A DNA stretch of 64,000 bases. Origin: Calvatia gigantea. Lineage: Eukaryota; Basidiomycota; Agaricomycetes; Agaricales; Lycoperdaceae. A program made the position numbers and the translations under genes. Each line of letters starts with the position of its first letter. Position 1 is the first letter of the stretch. This document shows, piece by piece, positions 35,060-46,565 of the stretch. The notes beneath the pieces are model-generated. The model was not told the DNA's origin. It made no database searches and saw only the letters and a list, made by a program, of their open reading frames with translations. The stretch covers positions 769,501-833,500 of the forward strand of contig JACAAK010000010.1 in the NCBI GenBank assembly GCA_025093985.1, given 5' to 3'.

Positions 35060-37440
35060 AATGTAAAGGTGTAAACCGAATGTTAGTAATCAATCCACAC
35101 TTGGACTGTCGACCGTCGCACCCCACGCGAAAGATATCATAGCAGGTGCTAGTTGACCGGGACCCTCCACCCAATTAACCTTCTCCTTCGCTCAAGCGCT
35201 CATCATTGACACTCACCAATTTCGCAAATACTAGATTCTACAAATCCACCGGATCACGTGGCCGCCAGCTCTCATGTCTGGACTCCGCTAACAATGCCCT
35301 CGCCTCCTTTGCTGTCCCTGCTGAACCTCCGAACAGGGATGATGGGGTTCCCCCAAAGACCGAGGGATAGGAGCCTCGCAAGCCCTTAACACAGTGTCTC
35401 AGCAATTCTCCCCGCTCGCACGCCCGATTGCTCGCTGCCTACGACTGCTGGAAGTGGACAGAGGTCTCCCGCGTCCAGACAAATCTAGACCATTATGCCA
35501 TATCGCCTTCCTCGATTCCCTACTACCTCATCAAAAGGGAATTATTTTGCGGAAACTGCTAACCTCACACTGTCCCTTCTGGGTGAGAAGAAGGGGGAAC
35601 TATCCGCCGACCTCAACTGTGTTACCATGTCATGAATCCTGGTTAACAAGGGGGTCGACTCACCCTCTTGGAATTTTGCCAACTCATAGGCTGGATGATT
35701 TAGAGCTTTAACGTTTACCCACTCTCACATCCATCATTAGATTCCTTATACGCCAAGACAGGCTCACCTTAGCGCCCGAAAGCCTTGGTTCACATGAACA
35801 CGTCAATCCCTCCGGTCCAGGACCTGGAACGGGCAGAGCATCACATCCAATCCCCCAAGGGCGGGTCCTGTTGCGTGAATTGGATTGGAGTCACATGACT
35901 TCCACGGACGCAGAGGCCACCATCATTTCCTGTGATGCCCCAGGCGTTAGGATGGGATTTTGGGTAGTCCAGTTGAAGGATACATTGCTCCCATTCCTAG
36001 TGTCACGACCACCGCGAACTTCTTTAAGGTGGCGCTATGTGTGCTATCTGCCTTGTCAGTTATCGCGAAGCGCACGTCTCGCGCTGGCGCACGGGTTGTG
36101 ATCTACTCCCATAATGAAATCACTCAATATGCGTGCATCGCTGGCAGCTTGGCAGGGGTACAATCCACCACTTAAACTTTCTGTCGACATCTTGATCAAT
36201 AATCGCCTGCGGCTTGAGATTCTTCATATTTCCACAGAGATGAATATCGATGCGCTCTCATGTCGTTTCTTTGGTCGGGCAGCTGATTTCTCATCAGGCC
36301 TCTCTATCTTCTCGTTTGAACCCACTCAGGGTGTGTTGCGGGTTTTCCGAAATGAACATTTGACTCTGAAGGCGGCAACCCAAGCATAACCCATGCCAAT
36401 GGACAAGCTGCGCAGCTTCCTCGGACTGGCCCGAGAGAGTGCGTGGTTTCAACACGCAGGGCTTACCGCTCCAATGTGACCTCTTATGTTCACTTCACTT
36501 GAACTCCACAGGCTGGACCTGAGCCCAACCGACTTCATGTTGGCATTATATATCATCTACATGTTCCCTAATTGGGATTTATCTGACTAGGATTACACCT
36601 TACCTTCTACCATTCTATGAGGATGTTAGCCCCTCCCGCACTTCCGCTTTGGTGAAACAAACCTTTATGTGGTTACCTCAAGTTGTACCACACCCAGACC
36701 GTTCGTAAACGTCTTACCGGAGAGCCGCTTTTCAGCATAGCTCACATTGCAATCATCACGACAACCTCTTTCTCGCCCAACTCCCTGTGTTTTTTTTGCA
36801 TTATTGGGATTGGGGGAAATAATCTATCTTACTAACCCATCGTTGGATACACCACGGAAGATGCCCCTGCCGTGACACCCCGTCCATTTCTCCTTTAACG
36901 GCATCGTTTATGCTCCCCAATCATGAGGTGACAGGTTCTTCGAGTGGGATAAGATTCCTGTTTGCATAAATAAGACTGCAACAAACCCAGGAGCAGTCAT
37001 CGAACAGTACCTCATGATTAGGGATCGCTTCCAAATCTTCGGGGCTTTTGGATTAGGGAGAACGGTAGTCACCCATACCGGGCATGGTTTCTGGATCGAC
37101 TGCACAAACACCTGCGGACCTGAGGTAGCCGGCCACCCCTTTAAGGTAGGAAGGGCTACTGCCTCTCGCAGAGCATGGTTCCTCATTCAGACTCTTAACC
37201 GCTGGGCTCCAGACACCCCCCCGCGCGCGTTCATGTGCGACAACACCCCTTTCTGCCACATGCCGCCACCCTGCGAATCGCGCTTTAGTGCTGTACCGTA
37301 GCTCAAAAATATACTCGAATAATACACAAGGCCAGGATACGGTCGAGAGTGGGTTGTGCCGCTCTCGGACCACTGGTTATCTCTGCCCACGAAACCGATG
37401 CTTGATCATTGGCTCCATCAAATCCCAGTTCAACTCAACC
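35060..37440 (+). mobile_element. Relic of a DIRS-like retrotransposon (RNase H + tyrosine recombinase)
   Basis: The insert lies between reductase A and the eIF2-alpha fragment and is absent from the sister unit. At 36040-36389 the plus strand reads RNase H-like sequence: ARVVIYSHNE, YNPPLKLSVDILINNRLRLE, LHISTEMNIDALSCRFF, then SIFSFEPTQGVL. From about 36395 follow recombinase-like pieces (SFLGLARESAWFQH; SLELHRLDLSPTDFMLALYI) and at 37120-37200 AGHPFKVGRATASRR...LNRWAPD, echoing the His-x-x-Arg and GRW motifs of tyrosine recombinases. Many stops and frame changes. Boundaries are approximate and no terminal repeats were resolved. Confidence 0.5.
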
Positions 37441-37451
37441 AACCATTGACA

Positions 37452-37620
37452 ATGCAATATAGCGAACAAAAGTACCGGAAGTCGACAAGCTCGTCATGGT
37501 TTAGATCCGCCAAATCGTGGAAATGGGTGCCTATGTCAAATTCGTCCAGGACAAATCTCAGTCGTTTGTATGTTTAAGAGGAGACTCGTCTACTTCACAG
37601 AACATGACAGCTTGAATACG
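37452..37620 (+). pseudogene. eIF2-alpha 5' fragment
   Basis: Matches the first exon, first intron and first bases of exon 2 of the eIF2-alpha gene at 41184-41337 (ATG, YSEQKYR, then MGAYVKF-like coding, intron end catgacag, then cttgaatacg). It stops abruptly at 37620. It marks the edge of the duplicated block and encodes nothing complete. Confidence 0.8.
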
Positions 37621-38052
37621 CCCCGGCTAGGGGGTATGGCAAATCACTGGCTATAAGAAGGCTGAACGCGCTCGAAGACTGACCTCGTTTTCTGAAAATT
37701 ATTTGGCTTACGACAGGGCAGCTATGGGACATGGCATCGGACTGAAATTTTTCAAAACGGAGGTAAAATCGAGTCACGGTAGCTCCACGCGGTAGCTCTG
37801 TTTTATAGATAATGACCCAGCGATGAACGGTCAACAAGGATATCATCCGAGAGGCCTCCTTTGCCCAAGATCCGTCACATGATTGGACCGCAACCGCACC
37901 TCTTGTCACCCACCATCTCGTACTAAGGTGTTCCAGTTCCTTTTTTTATTCCGAAACTCTGGTTTCTCGACCCACTTTTGGCCGCAAACTCGGTGCCGAA
38001 AGTCCAGACTAGCCCCTTTGCAAAGTTTTATTCTCACCGTGGGCCCTAATTA

Positions 38053-38080
38053 CGATAAGATAGATTCCCTTATCAGATAA
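38053..38080 (+). promoter_or_regulatory. Iron-GATA-type motifs upstream of reductase B
   Basis: CGATAAGATAG at 38053 and ATCAGATAA at 38072-38080, about 390 bp before the ATG and in the same arrangement as in copy A. The second ATCTGATAA of copy A is missing here. Confidence 0.55.
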
Positions 38081-38471
38081 CGGCCAGTGGGGACGCAAAT
38101 AACAAAGTGATCTAAAAATAGGCCAAGCCGAATGGAAGAAAGATGGTTAAGGAATGGGTTGCACCAAGATGTCCGGTGGATATCCATTGTGCACATCTCA
38201 CAACGCCATTTTCGATGTATCTCCATCAGAAAATTACGCGGTCGGGAGTACGTGGTCAATTTGGGACCCACTTTGGACAACTCGTACCCGGTTCGACCTG
38301 TCCGAAAGTAAGATTTTGCAATGCAACCGGAAAAATACCCCGAACACCTCCGCGAAAAGAGTGTATTTTCCTTCTCGCGAGTATATAAACCTTGCAAGTA
38401 TGCAGCAATTTGCTCCTTCCGAGCTCAGGGTAAACGGTTGTCCTTCTCTCAGATAAATCTTCGCCACTATC

Positions 38472-41057
38472 ATGGAAAGCCCACAACCGTTATCTCTGAC
38501 ACACACAGCCAACCCCCCGCCAACAAAGGTTGAGGTCATGGTGGGCTCACAGACGCCCGATCCCGACCGTGTCATCCCTGTCCTCCACGCACAAACTTAC
38601 CCAGTCCAAGTCTGGTACTTCCTCGCGAGCTTTATCTTCCTCCTCTCCGTCATTAACTACACCGGCCGTGCAACGGGTTATTATCACGCGCGAGTCCAAC
38701 GTCGATGGCTTGGTCAAGCGTCAAATGGGCCTTTTAACCAGGAGCCCCTAATCCGCGGCTCGATTAATTTGTTACGTCTGCCATTGGCTCTGACAGATAC
38801 GTTCCGAGCTTTATCTTTCCGGTGGACTATACCCATTGGGCGGTCGTATACGTTAAACGTCGCGGACGTGGTCTTGGCGGCGGCGTATATCGTGATTTGC
38901 TTGACGTGGTCTCTAATTAATAGGTAAGCGCTTCGTGTCTGACGTAGGGTCAAGGACAAGAAATACTCACCCTGGTTTTTCAGCGACCTCAACGAAAGGT
39001 GCTTAAATTTGATCCGCGTTATTACGCCAATATCGCCGGAAACGTTGCAACAATACAGTTCCCACTGGTCGTAGCATTGGGAATGAAGAACAATATCATT
39101 TCCTGTAAATTCAGATTCTTCTTCAGTGAATGAATACCGACAGACTTTAGTTTTGACAGGGGTCGGTTTTAATAAGGTATATGATACGCTCACCGCCATA
39201 CCTAGATCTCGCTGACTATGGCATAAGCTCGTCTACTTGCATGGCATGACCTCGCGTGTTTTGGTCGTTCTTGTCTGGCTCCATGCTGGAGGAAGAGTAA
39301 GTTGCAATCTCACCCTGCTGATGCGAGGAGGCTAACTCAAACAGATTGAACTTGGGTAGGGTGAATTTCTCTTCTTGCAATAGCCTACGAAAAACATAGA
39401 TTGAATCTTGAACTTTCGAATCACAGACTGGAGGGGGTGACTGCTATCACAGTCCCGGTAATCCAAGCTGGCATCCTTGCTGGCGTGGCTCTTACCCTCC
39501 TATCCATCGTGTCCATAAAGCCCGCTCGGGATAAGGCGTACGAATTTTTCCTGATTGCACACCTCGTCTTAGCAGTGTGAGTTAACATCAAGGTAGACTA
39601 CATCCCAATAAAGGCATCGCTGACTAGGACTATAGCATTTGCGTCTTGGCTGGGTACTTCCACGCTGCCGGTCTTGGGTAAATTCCAAACCTTTTTGCTC
39701 TCCCTTTGGCCATTGATACACGTATCCTAGCTTCGGACACTACATGTGGCCGACCATCCTCTTGTGGGGCCTAGACCGATCGCTCCGTATCCTTCGGGTC
39801 GCAATCAACACGTTTGGAGGGAAGAAATCAGGATCAACCACGACAACTGGTTCCGAGTCCATTGTCTCCAAAACCCACCTTGAACTTCTTTCGCCGTCCT
39901 TCCTCCGGCTTACAATCTCAGCTCCTCGTTTCTTTTATTGGTGCCCAGGGCAGTGCGTTTATCTGACTTTCCCAAGTGTCTCAAAAAATCCATTTGAGGG
40001 ACATCCATTCACGATCGCGACGATTTCCTGCTCCAAGAATTCAGACTTGAAGTTTTTCATCCGGGTTCGAAATGGTGTCACAAAACAATTGTTCAAGTCC
40101 GTCGAGAATGGGAACGATGTCAATGTTTTTCTTGATGGTCCCATATAGCTCCCCACCACCGTTGGTTGGATACGATACTGTACTAGTTGATAGCTGGTGG
40201 GACCGGCGTGGCGTTTACGCTGCCCCTACTCTTGGATTTGGTTGGGTGGGCTGCCCCAAGTTCCCGGTTCCCGCCCTATAATGCTAACGACGCATTTCAG
40301 ACAATCGAAGAGGCAAGGGCCTGCGTGTCGTAGGCTCACCTTCGCCTGGACAACCCGCAACTATTGGTATAGTTTCCTTTCGTATGACTAAACTTCACGG
40401 CTAACAAATTGCGTTTAAAGATCACGTCACCTGGATTCAGTCCGAGATCCTAAGTGCAATGCAAGGTCTCCCTTCTGGACTGACACTTGACATCCACATC
40501 TTCGTCACCGGAACGGCCAATATCAATGCACCTTGTGGCGCTGGGGTAGAAGAATATCCAGAAGCGTTGGCAGATGATACGAATCCCGATAACGGCACTA
40601 GCGGGAACGTGGGCGAGAACGAGAAATATATCGGCAAGGGAACTGGTCTCAAGATTGTGAAAAGCCTCTTGAACCATCCCATGCTGAAGACTCATCAAGG
40701 CCGCATGGATTTGGACACGTTCATCAAAGAAGAGGTGTCACTAGCAAAAGATTTTATGTCGGTAACAGGTATGTCCACGGGCCCACAGGAGTGAATACAA
40801 TCCGTAATCATCACCGCAGTCTGCGGTCCATATATGCTCGCTAGCGCAGTCCGAAAGGCAACCCGTTACCCACGCATGGTCGACATCCTGAAGGGTGGTC
40901 CGACGATTTCGCTGCACGTCGAGGCTTCCGGAAGTAATGTGAGTAAATACTTATTCGCATTCATATACATGGCCTCACTTACGATCACTATTACCCAAGT
41001 GACGTGCTTCCGAGTCGACTTAGGCAGTTGCAGTCCGGTAGAATTACATAGATGATG
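38472..41057 (+). pseudogene. Ferric-chelate reductase-like gene, copy B, broken
   Basis: Same exon layout as copy A, including an 11 nt exon (ATTGAACTTGG, about 39347-39357). Starts MESPQPLSLTHTANPPPTKV. Compared with A it has extra bases at the first donor (about 38932) and at the start of exon 2 (about 39001), which shift frame before the haem domain, and again at 40141 (GGTCCC for GGTCC, giving a stop) and 40184. The C-terminal exons read cleanly, with YPEALADDTNPDNG where copy A is shifted. So each copy is damaged in a different place. Haem, FAD and NADPH motifs are otherwise kept. Confidence 0.8.
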
Positions 41058-41183
41058 TCTGGATAAAACACTTCCAAATTCAGACACCGCAATTAGGGTT
41101 AAGGTCAATCTATTGAGTCAGTTCTGATAACACAAATTATCTCCATCAAATCACCGTTTAATTTCTTCTATCTACCACCAACA

Positions 41184-42411
41184 ATGCGGTATTATGAGCA
41201 AAAGTACCCAGAGGTTGATGAGCTTGTCATGGTCCAGGTCCGCCAAATTGCGGAAATGGGTGCCTATGTCAAACTCGTGCGTAACGGTTTATTGAAAAAG
41301 CTTCACCTATTTTACGGCGCATGACAGCTCGAATACGATAATACGGAGGGCATGATCCTCCTTTCAGAACTCTCTCGCAGACGAATCAGGTCAGTACAAA
41401 AACTGATCCGTGTCGGCCGTAACGAAGTCGTCGTCGTTCTTCGTGTCGACAAAGAAAAAGGGTACATCGACCTGTCAAAACGTCGAGTTTCACCCGAGGA
41501 CATCGTTAAATGCGAAGAACGATATATGAAATCCAAAACAGTCGCATCCATCCTCCGTCATGTTGCATCTAAACTTCCTACTCTGGATGAGAATGGCGAA
41601 CCTATCGCCTCCTCCATCGAAAGCGGGCCACAAGCCCAAGAGTCGAAGAAGGCTGCACGGAAGGCCAGGCAGCACGCACAAGAAGAGGATGGTGTTGAAG
41701 TCGAAGTGCCCACAGGACCTGGCAATGTAAACGAGGAAGAGAAACTAGAGAAGCTCTACGAAACCATTGCTTGGCCACTCGGGAAGAAATACGGACACCC
41801 TTATGATGCTTTCAAACTTGCCTTAACGTGCGTTCACCCGCCTGATTTAGTGAAAAATTCCGCTCATACATCCATGCATATTGCAGCGAAGCCGATAGTG
41901 TCTGGTCATCACTACCCGCACCCATCCCTGCTACAACGTTCTCCCTCCTGACTGCCACCGTCGCACGCCGTCTAACACCCCAGCCCATCAAGCTTCGTGC
42001 TGACATTGAACTTACCTGTTACACCCCCGCCGGTATTGATGCGATTAAAAAAGCCCTAAGGGCTGGTGAGAAGCAAAGTAGCGAGGCTGTTCCTATCAAG
42101 GCTAAACTTGTTGCACCTCCCCTCTACGTTCTAAGCACAAATGCGACCGATAAGGTGTGTCTCCATCGGCTTTGTTTTTTTGTGTATCTTATCCCGCGTA
42201 GTACGCTGCCGTTGAACGTCTGGAGCGATCGATCGAGTCGATCCAGAATGTGATTGAAATTCAAGGCGGATCTCTTGTTGTAAAGATGAAGGTATGGAAT
42301 GTCCCCGTGTACACCTCAACGATACTGACTGTGTCCTAGCCCAAAGCTATCTCGGAGACGGAAGAGCAAGACCTGGCCCAACTCATGGCAAAGGCCTGGA
42401 CAAGAGAATGA
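41184..42411 (+). CDS. SUI2: Translation initiation factor eIF2, alpha subunit
   Basis: Exons 41184-41276, 41328-41827, 41887-42154, 42202-42291, 42340-42411; about 340 residues. N-terminal S1 domain ([19 protein letters not shown]) and the regulatory loop [14 protein letters not shown], with the Gcn2-type phosphorylation serine as residue 47 (Ser51 in yeast). KRRVSPEDI and [15 protein letters not shown] follow, then the C-terminal alpha-beta domain. Brings initiator tRNA to the ribosome as part of the eIF2 ternary complex. The frame ends WTRE then TGA. One base over, the sequence would read [13 protein letters not shown] then TAG, the acidic tail usual in the family, so a one-base loss near 42400 is likely. 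All introns are GT-AG. Confidence 0.93.
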
Positions 42412-42629
42412 AGAGGTTTCCGGAGACGAAGACGAAGAGGAATAGATTTTGCCGCGATAGTTGTCATTGTCATTGTCCCTTGAGATGCATATGCATGATA
42501 GACTTTCGCTTCAGAATTCCCTCGCATTGCATTGAATCAAATTCGACATTTGAAATGATTGTTACATTACTTATTACCAAAATATTTAGGCGAAAAAGGG
42601 TATGACCGAGATGAACTGGATCCACACAT

Positions 42630-43071
42630 CTAAGAGTTGATCTGTTGTTTGGTCTGTCCCTTGTCGTGGCGAAGATTGCCTATACGAATTAAGTCAACCA
42701 CCAATCCACGTCTGTGGAGGTCGTAATGGACTTACCAGAGGTCTCCTGAGACCTGTCACCGGTAACGGCACCAACGATGGAATCCTTCTTGCCACCAACG
42801 CGGTCCCAGCGTGCCCTCAGCATAGCCCTTGGTCTGGGCGGCACTGTACTCTGCCTCACCAGAGGCATGTTCCTCCTTTCCGGATTGCTGCCAGGAGGTC
42901 AGGCCAGTTGCATTGCCGATAGCCTCGACAACATTGCCCTTGGTGGAGTGGAGTTGCCCGGAGACCTTGCTATTGGACAGTTAGTCAATTGAATTACAGA
43001 CTAAACAATAAAGCATGGACATACGAAGGCTCGCCAGAGACGGTGTTGTTAAGAGAAGGGTTGGAAGACAT
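42630..43071 (-). CDS. hmp1: CsbD-like / Hmp1-type protein, frameshifted
   Basis: Exons 43025-43071, 42736-42969, 42630-42679. Reads MSSNPSLNNTVSGEPS, KVSGQLHSTKGNVVEAIGN, GKEEHASGEAEYSAAQTKGY, then VGGKKDSIVGAVTGDRSQET and NLRHDKGQTKQQINS. This is the small hydrophilic CsbD-like family, whose Ustilago member Hmp1 binds cruciform and mismatched DNA. Exon 2 is one base too long (234 nt where 233 fits). The extra base lies near 42804 between GYAEG and DRVGGK. The start is good and both introns are canonical. Divergent to 43542-43995 across about 470 bp. Confidence 0.75.
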
Positions 43072-43541
43072 TGTTCAAATTGTTGATAAAAGTTAGGAGT
43101 TGACTGAGTGCTGTATTGAATGTCGATGGACTCCAGAGGCAAGATCGAACGGCTTATATACCCGCGCCAATCGTTTCATTCGGTGTAGATGACTTGACCA
43201 GTCAGAGGCAATGGACAATCGTGCGAGTGTATGACGATTAACTCTGTCATTGTGGAGATTGCTGGAGGAGCTGTGGGGCCAGCACCGTGGATGTATGAGG
43301 GCGCGAGTTTGCATTGATTCCTTGTTCACGTGCAACCACACGAGGTGTACTGTGCTCGAACATTAGCAATATTCCGTCGTGTGTTGATTTGGGAATGTAA
43401 CTGCGGTTTACACTTTGCCACGGACGTTGAAGACGTCACTTTGATATCATCCAGCGCCGAGGCGGGAGGGTCGGGATACGTCCTTTCTGTCGCGCATGCT
43501 TAGAATTATCTCCACATAGTTAAGCTTTACCATGAACATAC

Positions 43542-43995
43542 ACGTCTTCGAACAACGGTGATCTTCCGGACAACCCAAATACGCCTCCGACCGAGCCCAG
43601 GTATGGCTGTTTTTGACGGGTCACAGTCAAAGTGCTGATAATGTTCACAGCAAAGTCTCAGGGCAGTTCCATTCTGTCAAAGGGACTATGGTTGAAGCCA
43701 TAGGTGACCTCACCGGCTTGGCGTCCTGGAATCAATCCGGAAGTGACGAGCACGCCGCAGGAGAGGCAGAATATCAGGACGCCCTGGCTAAGGCCCACGC
43801 CGAAGGCTGTATCGATCGTGCGGCTGGGAGAACCGATGCGATCATAGGTGTTGTTATAGGGCACAGGGCCCGGGAAGCTTCAGGTTAGCTATTACTGCAT
43901 AAGACCAAGTGTCGTCGGATTCATCTCATCGGAATACAGGCCATGCACGGCATGATGCAGGTCAAGCGAAGCAAAACATGAACAGGCTGGTATAA
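43542..43995 (+). pseudogene. Second Hmp1-like gene, start codon ACG
   Basis: Exons 43542-43600, 43651-43883, 43940-43995 read in frame to a TAA: SSNNGDLPDNPNTPPTEPS, KVSGQFHSVKGTMVEAIGD, GSDEHAAGEAEYQDALAKAH, then RHDAGQAKQNMNRLV. Where the start should be (MSS in the sister gene) the codon is ACG (43542-43544) and no other in-frame ATG exists before an upstream stop. So it is either a lost start or initiation at ACG. The rest of the frame is undamaged, unlike its partner. Confidence 0.65.
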
Positions 43996-44560
43996 GCAGT
44001 TCTGCTCCCGGTGGCTGCAATCCTCAGGTCGGGGCCACCACACACCAGTGCGAGTCAATCATATGCACCATTGAGGCGTACATGTTATTTTAATCTAATA
44101 AATTTTTGAGGGTTTTCAAACCATCATGCTAACTTATTGGAATCCGTGTCTTTGTGCTTGGTAAACAAGAGGGGGAAACGCAAGAAAGATGAAATTGAGG
44201 TGGCACCTACGTCAGTGTAGTCTCCGGGCGAGGATATAAATCTGATGAACGGAGTAGAATCCAAGGGTTTGGGAGAGGCTTATGGGGTTGGCTGGAGTCA
44301 AACAGCTTCAACATGTTGTATTTTAGCTCGAGTTCTAAGCAAAGTGTGGCTGTTAGGTGGCCAAAGTTAACAGATCACTTCCGGGAATCAGCATAAGCGC
44401 TCCATCAGCGTTTGGACTGGCAAGCCTTACCAGATCGCGCGAAATTCGACCAGAATCTACTCATTCATTCTATCTGATAAAGTATCACTATCCGGCTGAT
44501 GATTAGGATTAGCGACAAGAAGGTCTTCTCCCAAGCCATCCAATGTTTCTGGGCACGAAA
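43996..44560. other. Intergenic, no gene recognised
   Basis: No open frame of note and no motif. It separates the Hmp1-like gene from the 3' end of the TSR3 relic. Confidence 0.4.
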
Positions 44561-45694
44561 TTAGTTGATCGTTGCCTGTACTGCAGTAATGGAGCTCACC
44601 GAGGTTGTCGGGCCGTCGTTGTATTTTTGCTCCAGCTCAGTTATGATGGCCTCCTGAGCTGCCGTAATTTCCTCAGAAGTGGTGCATCGCTGGTACCTCT
44701 CGAGATATACCCTACACGGAATGTATATAGGCAGCGGAGTTGGGGACAACGATAGTGAAACCCACTGATTGACTTTCTAGAAAGACCCACCCCATCCGAA
44801 GCCGCTGAGGAGCTTCTCTGCGTATGTATTGAAGCTTGTGATGTAGAATGCAGCGGCAAGGGCTTCGACGCAGTTTAGCCTCCAAGGTTTGCCGTAGTTC
44901 GTAGGATTAGTGGCGAGCAGGTATGGGACTGAAAACGTTTGGGCTATTTCGACTATGTTTGGAGAACGGAACAAACCCACGTAGTCGCTTCATGGGGGCT
45001 GGCGATCTTGCCAAAGGGCACATCATCCAAGCGGGCCCACGAACACTCGACAACCGCGAGTCCTCCTTTAAGAATAATTTCCCGGTCTGAGGGACTGATC
45101 ACTTGCTTCCCTTTTGGTCTGCAAAGGCATTTTGGTCAACATACCCTGACATACCTAGCACAAAGGAGTGGATATGTTCGGGAATGCCCCAAATGGATAG
45201 AGGCGAGACTCACGAAACTACGATTCCTCTGAATCGAGACCCGACCTTGAGTTCTTTGATAAGGCCCAGGCGAGCCAAGTTTTTTGCCCGAGCAACGGCG
45301 AGGATCACAATGATCAAAGTCCTAACAAATAATCAATTTTCGGAAGGATACAAACCATACCGAGTTTCGTATCCTCACCCACATAGCCACAGGAACTTCA
45401 ATTTGAACGTGGCCAATTTCATCTTCTATTTCTCGCTTCAGTGGACTTGTGGCAGCAGGAGTAGGACCCATGGTGACGAACCAGAACCTGAAGATACCCC
45501 CTCAGCGACCTCAGTTATCCAGTTGCCTTCCTCGACCTCGTCCCACAGCACTGTCTGGTCGATTTTCTAAGGACAAAAAAGACATAGGACCTTGAGACGT
45601 CCTTAGGCCCGCCTCTACGTCCAGTTCCTCGGCCGCTTCCCCTGCCGCGTTTTCCACTCTTGCCTCCTCGGCCTGGTATGTTTTTCCTTCCCAT
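44561..45694 (-). pseudogene. TSR3: TSR3 (18S rRNA aminocarboxypropyltransferase), broken
   Basis: Begins MGRKNIPGRGGKSGKRGRGS (45694). The core reads [84 protein letters not shown] and YLERYQRCTTSEEI, diagnostic of Tsr3, which makes the acp3-psi modification of 18S rRNA in the cytoplasm. Lesions: one extra base near 45281, one extra near 44988 (CATGAAGCG for CATGAGCG), and TAG for the conserved Trp after WGGSF (about 44790). The junction of the N-terminal exon is also unclear. The gene is normally single copy, so another copy should exist. Divergent to mL41. Confidence 0.75.
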
Positions 45695-45819
45695 TGTGTG
45701 ATTAGTACGATAAGGGACTTCCGCTCCGGGGAAGCGGGCCGTGACGAAATCAGAGTGTGGGAATTCTTGAAGTCGCGATCCAAACTGACGACAAATTTGT
45801 TTGCAGACAACTTGCTCAG

Positions 45820-46325
45820 ATGTTCGCCACCGCCGTCCGTTGTTCAAAGGCTTCTCGACGACCGTTGACCCCCAAGAGGGGCAATAAAGATTACTATAAG
45901 GGTGCGCCTTGTCATGATTGGTCTGAATGCATGGAGTTAAATTTGGGCAGGTACCCGGCAGGCGTTTCTTCCAGGTGGTCACCGGACTGGCGCACCTGGT
46001 AAACATGTCATTGGCGGAAAGGCCAAGTACCGTCTTGTGGACGAGAAGGTCCGTGTCTTTGTAGCCCCCCCGATTTCTGAGATTGAATCGACAACGGTGA
46101 GCCTCCTGTTCATGTGATACCCGAGGATTAGTATTAACCAATGGCATTCGGCGGGCGAAGCTCAAACCATACGTGTCACGAAGCGTATATCTCAGCAAAA
46201 CAGAGAAGCGTGGAGTGTTGGGAAAACTTTCTCCTGGAGGGCTCCAGGGCTCCCAGCTTCTGGATATCGCAAGGGCAAGGATGGCCGCAGAAACAGCGTC
46301 TAGCCCAGCCGCGGCGTCATCGTAG
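45820..46325 (+). CDS. MRPL27: Mitochondrial ribosomal protein mL41 (MRP-L27 family)
   Basis: Exons 45820-45901, 45951-46096, 46161-46325; 130 residues, introns of 49 and 64 bp. Reads MFATAVRCSKASRRPLTPKR, then GNKDYYKGTRQAFLPGGHRT, GAPGKHVIGGKAKYRLVDEK, VRVFVAPPISEIE and LKPYVSRSVYLSKTEKRG. The KRGNKDYYKGT and GKxxxGGKY blocks are typical of mL41. The basic start fits a mitochondrial targeting peptide. Acts in the large mitoribosomal subunit. Frame intact. It shares a ~125 bp upstream region with TSR3. Confidence 0.88.
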
Positions 46326-46565
46326 ACATTCTAGGTGAGTCTTCTTACCCGATAGGTATTTCTTGCTCTTCGCTGACCAATGCTTATAATTTTATTTCTG
46401 TTGCCAGAACATATCTTGTAAAAGTATAATCAATTACTCCCTAGTTTCTATGAATATCCCGCTTATGGTCCCAACCTCCTTTTCTGGATTTTTACACACG
46501 AGTCCGCTACTATAAGATCCCCTTGTTTCACCGTACTGCAAGATTCTGCCTCAACCCATCCAGTC

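Noticed and set aside
45515..46198. 227-codon minus-strand frame opposite mL41
   Set aside because: Mostly the antisense of the mL41 exons. Only its last part (from 45694) overlaps the real TSR3 start.
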